Positions 6,782-15,685 of a stretch of 64,000 nucleotides of DNA are shown here, piece after piece. This DNA comes from Halomonas eurihalina (lineage in GTDB: Bacteria > Pseudomonadota > Gammaproteobacteria > Pseudomonadales > Halomonadaceae), in NCBI RefSeq assembly GCF_008274785.1, contig NZ_VTPU01000010.1, forward strand, positions 62,001 to 126,000, written 5' to 3'. How positions within the stretch are numbered: position 1 is the stretch's first letter; each line of letters opens with the position of its first letter. The notes under the pieces were generated by a model. That model saw nothing but the letters and a program-made list of their open reading frames with translations, ran no database searches and was not told the DNA's origin. The position numbers and the translations under genes are program-made.

Positions 6782-8488
6782 TCAGTAGAGCCTCAGCCCC
6801 ACCTGGGTCACCCGGTTTCCCTCCATTTCACTTACGACCCAGTGAATACCGTGCCAGTCGACATCGTCGCCCACCACCGGATGCCCCCCCACGCGCAGCG
6901 AGACGAACTCGGCCAGCGTCATGTCCTGCTCTCCAGGGCTCAGCGTCAAGCCGTAGGCGTCGGCGATATCACCCATGCGTACCTCGCCGGAGAAGGTAAA
7001 GGTGCCGAAGAAGGCCTTCTCGCGTCGGAGCCTGGCATCGCCATTGAACAGCTTGTTGAGCGCCGGCAAGTCATCGGTACGCCCGATCACACAGAGTACG
7101 TCGCCCCGACACAAGCGGGTAGATCCCTTGGGGTGCAGCATCACGCTGTCGCGGAACAGCGAGGCGATCAAGGCACCGGAAGGAAAGCGCAGCAGCCGAA
7201 TCGGTACATCCTCGAGATCGCTGTTCTCCACCTCATAGACGAACATCTCGAAGTCGTTTTCGGCCTGGATGCCCAGAGGTCCACGCCGATTGGGTGTCAC
7301 CATGGGCGGCAACAACACTCGCATCCGCCGTGCCATCCACGGCAGGGTTCCCCCCTGGATGAGCAGTGACAACAGCACGACCGCGAAAGCGACATTGAAA
7401 TACAAGGACGCATTCTCGACGCCACCGATCACCGGAAAAATCGCCAGCACGATCGGTACCGCCCCACGCAGCCCCACCCAGGCAATGAAGGCAATTTCTC
7501 GCCAACGGAAACGAAAGAACGGCGTGATGGCCAACAGCACGGCCAGCGGCCGCGCCACGAAGATCAGCGCCAAGGCCACCAGGGTAGCGGGCAAGGCATA
7601 TTCGAGCATCTCGCTGGGTGTTACCAACAGGCCCAACACCAGGAACAAGCCGATCTGGCTCAACCAGGCCAGTCCATCGTGCACCGGCAAGATGAAATTG
7701 AGGTGGCGCCCCGGCCGGTTGCCGATCATCAGGCCGGTGAGATAGATCGCCAGGAAACCGCTCCCGCCCAGGGCACTGGTGACACCGAAGGCACAGAAGC
7801 CAAGCGCCAGGGCCAACAGCGAATAGAGACCGGGTTCCAGATCCAGCCAGCTCAACAGACGTCCAGCGACCCAACCGGCCCCGATGCCGATGACGATGCC
7901 CAGGCCGAACTGCTGAACGAAGAACAGCCCGGTCTCCCAGACGCCTCCGATATCGCCGGTCAATGTTTCCACCAGCATCAAGGTCAGGAAGATGGCCATC
8001 GGATCGTTGGTGCCCGACTCGATTTCCAGCGTCGCGCCAACCCGCTCATTGAGGTTGATGCCGCGCCCGCCCAGCATCGAGAACACCGCCGCGGCATCGG
8101 TTGAACCGACGATGGCGCCGACCAACAGCCCCTGCATCGGCGTCAGGCCGAAGACCAGCATGGCGATGCCCCCCACCAGGCCGCTGGTCAGCAAGACCCC
8201 CAGGGTTGCCAGGCTCAAGGCCGGCTTGAAACCGACCCGGAATGTCTTCAGTCGAGTGCGAAGGCCGCCGTCCAGCAGGATCATCGCCAAGGCAAGGTGG
8301 CCGATCACAAAGGCCAGTCCATAGTCATCGAACTGGATCCCCATTACACCTTCTTCGCCAGCCAACATGCCAAGGCCGAGAAAGATCAGCAGCAATGGCA
8401 CCCCCACCAATGTCGATAGTCGGCTGGCGAGAATACTCAAGGCGATGAGAAAACCGCTGAGTAGAAAAAGGGTATTGATCGAATCCAT
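6782..8488 (-). CDS. Potassium/proton antiporter, CPA1 family (NhaP2/CvrA type)
   Basis: The 568-aa protein has an exchanger domain of about 12 membrane segments (residues 1-390) with the family signatures GAIVGSTDAAAVF and ESGTNDPMAIFL; the Asp residues there are the expected ion/proton sites. A cytoplasmic TrkA-C (RCK-C) domain follows at about 400-480 and a CorC/HlyC-associated domain at about 495-568. This three-part layout matches NhaP2/YcgO antiporters that export K+ in exchange for H+. It likely protects against excess K+ during salt or pH shifts. Monocistronic. Confidence 0.93.
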   Translation of the reverse strand: MDSINTLFLLSGFLIALSILASRLSTLVGVPLLLIFLGLGMLAGEEGVMGIQFDDYGLAFVIGHLALAMILLDGGLRTRLKTFRVGFKPALSLATLGVLLTSGLVGGIAMLVFGLTPMQGLLVGAIVGSTDAAAVFSMLGGRGINLNERVGATLEIESGTNDPMAIFLTLMLVETLTGDIGGVWETGLFFVQQFGLGIVIGIGAGWVAGRLLSWLDLEPGLYSLLALALGFCAFGVTSALGGSGFLAIYLTGLMIGNRPGRHLNFILPVHDGLAWLSQIGLFLVLGLLVTPSEMLEYALPATLVALALIFVARPLAVLLAITPFFRFRWREIAFIAWVGLRGAVPIVLAIFPVIGGVENASLYFNVAFAVVLLSLLIQGGTLPWMARRMRVLLPPMVTPNRRGPLGIQAENDFEMFVYEVENSDLEDVPIRLLRFPSGALIASLFRDSVMLHPKGSTRLCRGDVLCVIGRTDDLPALNKLFNGDARLRREKAFFGTFTFSGEVRMGDIADAYGLTLSPGEQDMTLAEFVSLRVGGHPVVGDDVDWHGIHWVVSEMEGNRVTQVGLRLY

Positions 8489-8711
8489 GCGCCTTACCCT
8501 AGAAAAAGAAAATTGATTATCTCATGACCATTAGCATGTCGCGATGCCGACCCAACCGATGCTGGCCAGGCACCGACCGGCGCCGATAGACTAGCGTCGA
8601 TCGCTCGCACCGGGGAACTGAGCACGCAGTGCTGCCATTCCCCGGCCGCCTTGTCGAGCTACCGATCAGCGCGACAAGGCCGAGCCGGATATCATCGCTG
8701 GAGTCACTGCC

Positions 8712-9899
8712 ATGTCGTCACTTCGCCGGTCGCTACTGGCGCTAGGTTCTCTGCTGCTTGTCGGCTGCCTGCTCGTCCCTCCGCTGGCCATGGGGATGGA
8801 GGAAAGCGATGTTACCAAGCCGCGTTATCCACCGTTGAACACTGAGGTCATGGTACCTGAGGTCATGGTACCCGATATCACGCCAGCGGCGTCGATCGAC
8901 CCGCTGGCGCGCTACCGCGGCCTGCCCAGTGGTCCTGCGGTGGATACGCCGTCACGCCCCATCGCGCCCGCCATTGCCATGGGGCCGGCGGAGCCCATCG
9001 CACCGCCGCCGGTCGATCAGCTGGAGGTCTCGCTGGACTGGTACCCCAGTCCACAGCACGCGGCGCTTTACGTGGCCAAGGCCCTCGACATGTTCAAACA
9101 TCGCAGGCTCGACATTCGCCTCTCGACCCCCGCCGATCCCGAAGTGCCGACCAAGCTGCTGGCCGACTCTCGGGTCGACCTGGCCCTGACCCGCCAACCC
9201 CTGCTCCATCTGCAAGTCGATCGTGGGATACCGCTGGTGCGAGTCGCCACGCTGGTGGGAGTCCCGCTGACCGCTCTGGTCGTGAGGCGCGATACCGGCA
9301 TCGAGTCACCCGCGCAACTGGAGGGGGCCCGCATCGGCCACGCCGACCAGGACGCAGAACAGATCCTGCTGCCCGCCATGCTCGCCGATCACGACGTTTC
9401 CATGGACAGTCTCGACACCCCGAACGTTCACTACCGGATGGAACAAGCCATGCACGAGGGACGCGTGGACGCCATCATTGGCGGCATGCGCCACCTGCTG
9501 CCCCGCGCCCTGGCCAACGATGGCCTGGCCACACGCAGCTTCGCGGTGGAGGATTACGGCATGCCGCGGCACGACGGTCTGATCCTGGTGGCCAACCGCA
9601 ACGAGCTGAAACGGCAGCGCTCAGCCATTCAGCGCTTCGTATCGGCGCTCGAGGAAGCCACGGCCTGGATTCTCGAGCATCCCGACGAAAGCTGGCGGCT
9701 GCTCGCCGCTACCGAACCGACTCTGGATACTCCCGTCAACCGCGACGCCTGGCCGGAAATACGGGCTCGCCTGACCCAGACCCCTAGCGCCTTGAGCCAT
9801 GGGCGCTATCAGAATGTCGAGCACTTCCTCTTCGAGGCCGGCCTGGTGGAAAACCGCCATCCTGTCTCACGGCTCGCCGTGGACATCAACACGCCTTGA
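8712..9899 (+). CDS. NMT1/THI5-like substrate-binding protein, exported
   Basis: The 395-aa product has an N-terminal signal sequence. LVGC near residue 19 could be a lipobox, though the hydrophobic run continues past it. A Pro-rich linker follows (about residues 30-100), then the NMT1/THI5-like domain beginning LEVSLDWYPSPQHAALYVAK (about 105-320). The WYP...H.ALYVA pattern is that of binding proteins for thiamine precursors such as formylaminopyrimidine. No permease or ATPase partner is nearby, so the ligand is unproven. A 15-bp tandem duplication in the linker (8848-8877) repeats EVMVP. Confidence 0.8.
   Translation: MSSLRRSLLALGSLLLVGCLLVPPLAMGMEESDVTKPRYPPLNTEVMVPEVMVPDITPAASIDPLARYRGLPSGPAVDTPSRPIAPAIAMGPAEPIAPPPVDQLEVSLDWYPSPQHAALYVAKALDMFKHRRLDIRLSTPADPEVPTKLLADSRVDLALTRQPLLHLQVDRGIPLVRVATLVGVPLTALVVRRDTGIESPAQLEGARIGHADQDAEQILLPAMLADHDVSMDSLDTPNVHYRMEQAMHEGRVDAIIGGMRHLLPRALANDGLATRSFAVEDYGMPRHDGLILVANRNELKRQRSAIQRFVSALEEATAWILEHPDESWRLLAATEPTLDTPVNRDAWPEIRARLTQTPSALSHGRYQNVEHFLFEAGLVENRHPVSRLAVDINTP
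8848..8877 (+). repeat. 15-bp tandem duplication inside a coding region
   Basis: GAGGTCATGGTACCY is present twice head to tail, duplicating five residues (EVMVP) in the linker of the NMT1-type protein. The two copies differ only at the last base. Confidence 0.85.
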
Positions 9900-9900
9900 G

Positions 9901-10677
9901 TCACTTCACCCCATCAAGGAAGTGATTGACCGCCGCCTGGAATGCCTCGGGTTGCTCGGCATGCAACCAATGTCCGGCCTCCAGGGTCACCAGCTCGGCA
10001 TCAGGCAGGACACGACGTAGCCCGGGCAGCATCTCGTCGGTGACATACCGGGAACGCGAGCCACGCACCACCAGTGTCGGCCCCTCGAAGGCGCCCTCGC
10101 CAGCCGGCTCGGCCATGATGGCGTCATAATCGTCCTCGATCTGGTCGAGACCGATCCGCAACCGAAGCCCGCCCTGCTCGGCACGCTCCAGATTGGTGGC
10201 CAGAAACAGCCGGGTGGAGCGTTCATCGACATGCTCGGCGAGCAAGGCATCGGCCTCGCCACGGGTCGTCGGCGCCCCGCTCTCGAGATGTCGCAGCCCG
10301 GCGAAGATAGTGTCGTGATCATGGCCATAGGCCTGTGGCGCGATATCGGCAACGATCAGAGAAGCCACGCGCGACGGCGCGAGTCGTGCCACGCTGATCA
10401 CTACCTTGCCGCCCATCGAATGGCCCAGCAGATGGGCCTTTTCCACATCGAGCCGGTCCAGCAGTGCCATCAGATCCTGGGCCATCGCCTCGTAACCCAT
10501 GCCCTCGACATGGGGAGAGCGACCATGATTGCGCAGATCGACGGCAATCACTCGCCGAGATTCACGCCACTTCTTGATATGCGAACGCCAATTGTCGGCA
10601 CTGCCCAGCAGGCCATGGACCACCACCAGCGGCACCCCCTCGCCACCGGTATCGATATGGTTGAGCGCGACGGGCAT
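9901..10677 (-). CDS. Alpha/beta-hydrolase, YbfF-type esterase
   Basis: The 258-aa protein has the alpha/beta-hydrolase core: an HGLLGSADNW oxyanion-loop motif near residue 21, nucleophile elbow GHSMGG near residue 89, a late Asp, and a final His in AGHWLHAEQP. The NHGRSPH segment is typical of the YbfF esterase branch, which cleaves short acyl and acyl-CoA esters. AAGGAGAG lies 8 nt upstream of the ATG. Its stop is two bases from the end of the convergent binding-protein gene. Confidence 0.88.
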   Translation of the reverse strand: MPVALNHIDTGGEGVPLVVVHGLLGSADNWRSHIKKWRESRRVIAVDLRNHGRSPHVEGMGYEAMAQDLMALLDRLDVEKAHLLGHSMGGKVVISVARLAPSRVASLIVADIAPQAYGHDHDTIFAGLRHLESGAPTTRGEADALLAEHVDERSTRLFLATNLERAEQGGLRLRIGLDQIEDDYDAIMAEPAGEGAFEGPTLVVRGSRSRYVTDEMLPGLRRVLPDAELVTLEAGHWLHAEQPEAFQAAVNHFLDGVK

Positions 10678-10720
10678 CGTGGTCTCTCCTTGTGCGGTCG
10701 AAAGCGAAAAAGGGGCGAAT

Positions 10721-11404
10721 TCAAGAACGGGCGCGGGCCTGCTCGGGCGTCAGATCCTCACCACCAGTCATGGCCACCAGGCGACGCGTCAACCAGCCGA
10801 GCAGCACACCGTACAGCGGCAGGAAGAGCGCCAGGCTGATGCCAAGTTTAATGGCATAATCCACCCAGGCGATCTCGGGCCAGTTGGCCGCCATGAACGG
10901 ATCCGGGCTGCGATGGAAGGCAATCGAGAAGAACGCGAAGGTATCCGCCAGGTTGCCGAACAACGTGGACATCGCCGGTGCCACCCACCAAGTGCTCAAG
11001 CGGCGCAGACGGTCGAATACCGTGACATCCAGCAACTGCCCGACGACATAGGCCATGAAGCTGGCAAGCGCAATGCGCGCCACGAACAGATCCCAATGCG
11101 CCAGTGCCTCGAAGCCGGCGAAACCGCCGCGGGGAAACACCACCGATATCCCATAGGACACCAGCAGGGCCGGAAACATCACCCGAAAGATGATGGCACG
11201 GGCCGGCTCCTTGCCGAACAGGCGCACCGTCAGGTCAGTGGCAAGGAAGATGAAGGGAAAGCTGAAGGCGCCCCAGGTGGTATGCAGGCCGAACAGGCTG
11301 AACGGCAACTGGACGAGATAGTTACTGGCCGCAATGACCAGAATATGGAAGACGACCAGCAGAGCCAGGCAACGACGGGTCTGGGCGGCGGATAAGACGA
11401 ACAT
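10721..11404 (-). CDS. yhhQ: Queuosine precursor transporter (YhhQ family)
   Basis: The 227-aa protein has about six membrane spans and the family landmarks NYLVQLP near residue 30, FLATDLTVRLFG near 60, and the C-terminal half with LADTFAFFSIAF and a final helix. YhhQ imports 7-cyano- or 7-aminomethyl-7-deazaguanine for tRNA queuosine synthesis. The frame opens with TTG one codon earlier; ATG 11404 is the likelier start. It is upstream of the esterase gene on the same strand, 43 bases apart. Confidence 0.9.
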   Translation of the reverse strand: MFVLSAAQTRRCLALLVVFHILVIAASNYLVQLPFSLFGLHTTWGAFSFPFIFLATDLTVRLFGKEPARAIIFRVMFPALLVSYGISVVFPRGGFAGFEALAHWDLFVARIALASFMAYVVGQLLDVTVFDRLRRLSTWWVAPAMSTLFGNLADTFAFFSIAFHRSPDPFMAANWPEIAWVDYAIKLGISLALFLPLYGVLLGWLTRRLVAMTGGEDLTPEQARARS

Positions 11405-11539
11405 CAAGGCAGCCTTTTTGGCGGGAGGGGTGAGGGAACCCTCATGGTGATGGGTAAGCCGAGAGCGACGGCGTGAACGCGCGCATTATACGCACCCACC
11501 GGCAGCCAGCCAAATGCCCAGAAGCCTGCCATGCCCGGG

Positions 11540-13450
11540 TTACTCCATGCGGGCCCGTGCCGAGTCGCCAACATCGTGTTGTCGCATCGCATCCAGCACC
11601 GAATCGAGGCCCGCCGGATCGTCGATAGTCGAGGGCACCCCGTAGGCCTGGCCATCAGCGATGTTGCGCAACAGCTTGCGCAGGATCTTGCCGGATCGCG
11701 TCTTCGGTAGCCGGTCGACCACCAGCACCTGCCGAAAACAGGCAACCGGTCCGATCCACTCGCGCACCCGCTCGATCAGCTCGGCCTCGAGCGACGTCTC
11801 ATCCGCGGTAACCCCATCCTTGAGAATGACCAGCCCTACCGGCACCTGCCCCTTGAGCGCGTCCTGAATGCCGATGACCGCACATTCGGCCACGGCGGAG
11901 TGCCCACCGACCACCTCTTCCATCTCGCCCGTGGACAGACGGTGTCCCGCCACATTGATCACATCATCGGTCCGGCCCATGATGAACACATAGCCGTCTT
12001 CATCGACATAGCCCCCGTCGCCAGTCAGATAGTAACCCGGAAAAGCCGCCATGTAGGCCGAGCGGAAGCGCCCGGCATCCCGCCAGATACCGCTCAGGCA
12101 GCCAGGCGGCATGGGCTCCTTGATCACCACGGCCCCCTGCTCCTGCGCCATGGTGCGGCGTCCTTCGTGGTCCAGTACCTGAACATCAAAGCCCGGCACG
12201 GGCACCGTCGCCGATCCCGCCTTGACCGGCATCGGCTCCAGCCCCAGGAGGTTCGCGGCCACGGGCCAACCCGTCTCGGTCTGCCACCAGTGATCGATCA
12301 CCGGCACATCGAGCCTTTCCTGGAGCCAATAGAAGGTCGGTGGATCCAGACGCTCCCCGGCCAGGAACAGCGACTCGAGACACGACAGGTCATGGTGGGC
12401 AAGCCACTTGCCCTCCGGGTCCTCCTTCTTGATGGCCCGAAAGGCGGTCGGCGCGGTGAAGAAACTCTTTACCCGATATTCGGCGATCAACCGCCAGAAG
12501 GCGCCCGCATCCGGTGTTCGCACCGGCTTGCCCTCGTACACCACCGTAGTACAGCCACGCAGCAAGGGCGCATAGACAATATAGGAGTGACCGACCACCC
12601 AGCCGACATCCGAGGCCGAGAAGAACACCTCGCCCGGCGCCATGTTGTAGACCCGCTCCATCGAATAGTGCAGCGCCACGCCGTATCCCCCGGTATCGCG
12701 GACAACGCCCTTGGGCCTGCCGGTGGTTCCCGAGGTATACAGGATATAAAGCGGATCAGTCGCCTTGACCGGCACGCATGCCGCCGGCTCGGCTACCGCC
12801 TCGAGCATTTCCCAGTCGTGGTCTCCGTCACCAAGCTCGGCGACATGCAACTCACGCTGCAGCAACACGCAAGCGGTCGGCTTGTGCGCGCTACGCGCCA
12901 GCGCCTCATCGACGATAGGCTTGTAGGGCACGACTCGATCAACCTCGATCCCACAGGACGCCGTCACGACGACCTGCGGTTCGGCATCCTCGATGCGGAC
13001 CGCCAGCTCATGGGGAGCGAACCCGCCGAACACCACCGAATGCACGGCGCCAAGGCGAGCGCAGGCCAGCATGGCGACCAGCGCCTCGGGCACCATCGGC
13101 ATGTAGATCACCACCCGATCCCCATATTCCACGCCCTGCCCGCGCAGCGCGCCGGCGAAACGCGCCACCCGGTCCTGCAACTGGCGATAGGTCAAGGTCC
13201 GCTTGTGGCCGGTAACCGGCGAATCCCAATAGATTGCCGCCTGCTCTCCCCGCCCCTGCTCGACATGATGGTCAAGCGCGGCATGGCACAGGTTGAGTTC
13301 ACCATCCTCATACCAGCGGGCATGTCCCTGATCGTCATATCGCAGGATGGCCTGAGGCGGCGAGAACCAGGGCAAGCGAGCAGCCTGCTCGGCCCAGAAG
13401 GCTTCAGGATCATCAATGGAGCGGCGAAACTCGTCTTGATAACGCTGCAT
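11540..13450 (-). CDS. prpE: Propionyl-CoA synthetase (PrpE)
   Basis: The 636-aa enzyme is a full-length member of the acetyl/propionyl-CoA synthetase group. It has the AMP-binding signature YTSGTTGRPKGVVRDTGGY near residue 240, the WWQTETGWP core, GYYLTGD, and the C-terminal catalytic lysine in LPKTRSGKILRK near residue 597. The Gly/Val pattern around the acyl pocket and RDTGGY are more like PrpE than AcsA. It activates propionate with ATP and CoA. The methylcitrate genes prpBCD are not in this window. The ArsR gene 394 bases upstream on the other strand could share its promoter region. Confidence 0.9.
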   Translation of the reverse strand: MQRYQDEFRRSIDDPEAFWAEQAARLPWFSPPQAILRYDDQGHARWYEDGELNLCHAALDHHVEQGRGEQAAIYWDSPVTGHKRTLTYRQLQDRVARFAGALRGQGVEYGDRVVIYMPMVPEALVAMLACARLGAVHSVVFGGFAPHELAVRIEDAEPQVVVTASCGIEVDRVVPYKPIVDEALARSAHKPTACVLLQRELHVAELGDGDHDWEMLEAVAEPAACVPVKATDPLYILYTSGTTGRPKGVVRDTGGYGVALHYSMERVYNMAPGEVFFSASDVGWVVGHSYIVYAPLLRGCTTVVYEGKPVRTPDAGAFWRLIAEYRVKSFFTAPTAFRAIKKEDPEGKWLAHHDLSCLESLFLAGERLDPPTFYWLQERLDVPVIDHWWQTETGWPVAANLLGLEPMPVKAGSATVPVPGFDVQVLDHEGRRTMAQEQGAVVIKEPMPPGCLSGIWRDAGRFRSAYMAAFPGYYLTGDGGYVDEDGYVFIMGRTDDVINVAGHRLSTGEMEEVVGGHSAVAECAVIGIQDALKGQVPVGLVILKDGVTADETSLEAELIERVREWIGPVACFRQVLVVDRLPKTRSGKILRKLLRNIADGQAYGVPSTIDDPAGLDSVLDAMRQHDVGDSARARME

Positions 13451-13844
13451 GCGGCACCACCTCTCGTTTCGTTCGCGCGTTCGCGGCTATCGTTGTTCAT
13501 AGTTCGTTATGTCACCGATTGTTGACACCCTAGAACAACATTGCCCCGAAAGTCCTCAGACCATCGGCTAGGATTCGACAAAAGAACGAAACTTTCCGAC
13601 AGGATTGTCGACAAAAAACACAGGGGGACAGCATCCAGCCGCCGAGCCAGACATTAAGTCAGCGTTGAATCGCGGGCGCTCAAGTTGGTGGGCTATAGTG
13701 AAGAGAAACTAGTTGAGAAATGCCTGAATCAGAAAACCGAGATAACAATGGCATCCGGTGGAGGGTTGCCTGACGACCCATGAAGACCCGGTGACCGGCG
13801 AGGGAGACTGCGGCATTGGGCTCGCTAGCTCGAGAGGACACATC
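13451..13844. promoter_or_regulatory. Divergent promoter region, prpE / ArsR-type gene
   Basis: About 390 bases without a gene. It is AT-richer than the flanks and contains an imperfect direct repeat: GGATTCGACAAAA at 13571-13583 and GGATTGTCGACAAAA starting at 13602, 31 bases apart, about three helical turns. This spacing suits a pair of operator sites. Core promoters cannot be assigned with confidence. Confidence 0.45.
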
Positions 13845-14162
13845 ATGACCAACGCTCAGCGCCAGGCGAAGCGCCTGCTGGATGGAGGCGATGCGGTAGT
13901 CGACCAGGCAAGCGCACTACTCAAGGCGATGGCCAACGACAACCGCCTGCGAATCCTCTGCCTGCTGGTCGGCGCGGAACTGTCCGTGACCGAGCTCAAC
14001 CAGCGACTCGCCCTCAGTCAGTCTGCTCTTTCGCAACATCTCGCGATACTTCGCCGGGAGGAACTGGTCGCCACCCGACGCGCCTCCCAGACGATCTATT
14101 ATTCGCTGCATGGAGAGCGTGCCAGCACCATTATCGAAGCGCTCGGCAAACTGGACGTATAA
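13845..14162 (+). CDS. ArsR/SmtB family transcriptional regulator
   Basis: The 105-aa protein is a winged-helix ArsR-type repressor with recognition helix region LSVTELNQRLALSQSALSQHLAILR and a beta wing ending TIYYSL. It resembles the BigR/SqrR persulfide-sensing branch around RLRILCLL, where Cys39 sits at the position of the first redox cysteine. The second cysteine near the C-terminus is absent, as the protein ends ALGKLDV, so dithiol sensing is not possible. ATG 13845 has GAGAGGA about 8 nt upstream. It is convergent with sohB, 13 bases apart. Confidence 0.88.
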   Translation: MTNAQRQAKRLLDGGDAVVDQASALLKAMANDNRLRILCLLVGAELSVTELNQRLALSQSALSQHLAILRREELVATRRASQTIYYSLHGERASTIIEALGKLDV

Positions 14163-14175
14163 CGCACGAACTCCC

Positions 14176-15216
14176 TCAGCGTTTCTGCCAGAGGCTGGCA
14201 TCGAGCGCTTCCACGCCGCGCTCGACACTGCGCTCGATGCCATGCGAGACCGACAGACCAAGACGCTCGGCAAGCCCGCGCCGCGCCTGGATACTCAGGG
14301 CGATGACCCTGGCATCATTCATGCGCTCGGCGAGGTAGGCCTCGCTGGTTCCGATTTCATCGATCAGCCCTCGGGGCAACGCCTCGGTACCATGCCAGGC
14401 CTCGCCGGTGGCCACCGCCTCGATATCCAGCTCCGGCCGACGCTCGGCAACATAACGCTTGAACAGTTCATGCACCGTATCCAGCTCGGCCAGGAATTTC
14501 TTCCGGCCTTCCTCGGTATTTTCGCCAAATACCGTCAGGGTCCGCTTGTAGTGCCCCGCGGTGAGAACATCCACGTCGATGTCATGGCGCTTGAGCAGGC
14601 GATGGACGTTCGGCAACTGCGCGACCACCCCGATCGAGCCCAGTACGGCGAAGGGCGCGGCACGCAACCGATCGGCGCAGCACGCCATCAAGTACCCCCC
14701 GCTGGCCGCCACCTTGTCGACGCATACCGTGGTCGATAACCCCGCCTGACGCAGTCGGTCCATCTCGGCGGCGGCATGGCCATAGGCATGCACCAGCCCG
14801 CCCGGTGATTCCAGGCGTACAACCACTTCATCACCTTCGCTTGCAGCATCCAGCACGGCGGAGATTTCTTCTGCCAGCCTGCCAGTGGCACTGGCCTTGA
14901 TATCACCATGAAAATCCAGGACCCAGACCGTTGGCCGAGACGCATCGCCGCCATCGCCTTTCTTGCCACGCGCCTTGTCGTCGCGGCGAAATGACTTTGC
15001 CAATCGCTTGCGTACCGTCGGCTCGCTAGCCGCCATGCGCAGACGCCGAGAACGCCGCCGGCGCCGGGCATTGAGTTCCTCCAGCTTGATCTGACTGCGA
15101 TCCTCGCTGCCGCCGGAGCGGGCCCTCATCACCACCGCCAGCACCAGAGCAACGATCACGACCAGTATCAGCAACTGAGCCAGGAACATGCCGAGTTCAC
15201 CCAACCATTCATTCAC
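14176..15216 (-). CDS. sohB: Inner-membrane peptidase SohB (S49 family)
   Basis: The 346-aa protein has an N-terminal membrane anchor (about residues 10-30), a basic Arg-rich linker, and an S49 signal-peptide-peptidase-type domain. Ser172 in AASGGYLMA is the nucleophile and Lys224 in HYKRTLT is the general base. SohB is a SppA-like periplasmic-side protease of unclear substrate. Translation starts at GTG 15216, with AAGGAG 8 nt upstream. Confidence 0.93.
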   Translation of the reverse strand: MNEWLGELGMFLAQLLILVVIVALVLAVVMRARSGGSEDRSQIKLEELNARRRRRSRRLRMAASEPTVRKRLAKSFRRDDKARGKKGDGGDASRPTVWVLDFHGDIKASATGRLAEEISAVLDAASEGDEVVVRLESPGGLVHAYGHAAAEMDRLRQAGLSTTVCVDKVAASGGYLMACCADRLRAAPFAVLGSIGVVAQLPNVHRLLKRHDIDVDVLTAGHYKRTLTVFGENTEEGRKKFLAELDTVHELFKRYVAERRPELDIEAVATGEAWHGTEALPRGLIDEIGTSEAYLAERMNDARVIALSIQARRGLAERLGLSVSHGIERSVERGVEALDASLWQKR

Positions 15217-15350
15217 GATGTGACTCCTTTGTATATTTCGCCTACATGCTGACGTCAGTTGTCATAATGGCTCAAGCCGGCTTGATTAAAACAAGCGTTT
15301 TAAATACGCTGACACCACCTTCCAACACCATGACCCAAAGGGACCCCACG

Positions 15351-15656
15351 ATGTCCACCTTCGACAAACTTCAAGCGCGTTTCGATCCCCAAGCCGCCCA
15401 GGGCATGAACGACATCTTCCAGTTTCACTTCAGCGACGCCGAGGATCACTACCTCAAGGTCCATGACGGCGAGCTCGAGATCTGTGTCGGCGAGCATGAG
15501 GACCCTTCGGTCAGCCTGAGTCTGAGCACCGAGACATTGAAAGGCGTCATGTCCGGGGAGATCAACGGCATGACCGCCTTCATGACCGGCAAGCTGAAGG
15601 CCTCCGGCAATGTCATGCTGGCCACCAAGCTGACCAGCCTGTTTCCCACCGATTGA
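15351..15656 (+). CDS. SCP2 sterol-binding domain protein
   Basis: The 101-aa product is a single SCP2 domain. It starts MSTFDKLQARFDP, has FQFHFSDAEDHYLKVHDGEL in the first half, and ends with MTAFMTGKLKASGNVMLATKL, the conserved lipid-cavity segment. Members bind acyl lipids or acyl-CoA; the bacterial role is usually unknown. I choose ATG 15351, the usual family start, with an AAAGGGA upstream; an in-frame ATG at 15330 is also possible. Confidence 0.9.
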   Translation: MSTFDKLQARFDPQAAQGMNDIFQFHFSDAEDHYLKVHDGELEICVGEHEDPSVSLSLSTETLKGVMSGEINGMTAFMTGKLKASGNVMLATKLTSLFPTD

Positions 15657-15685
15657 ACCCTCGCCCACCAGGGGGCGTCGGTGTC

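Noticed and set aside
11900..13525. 541-aa plus-strand frame opposite prpE
   Set aside because: Arg/His-rich shadow frame; prpE has complete catalytic motifs and full family length on the other strand.
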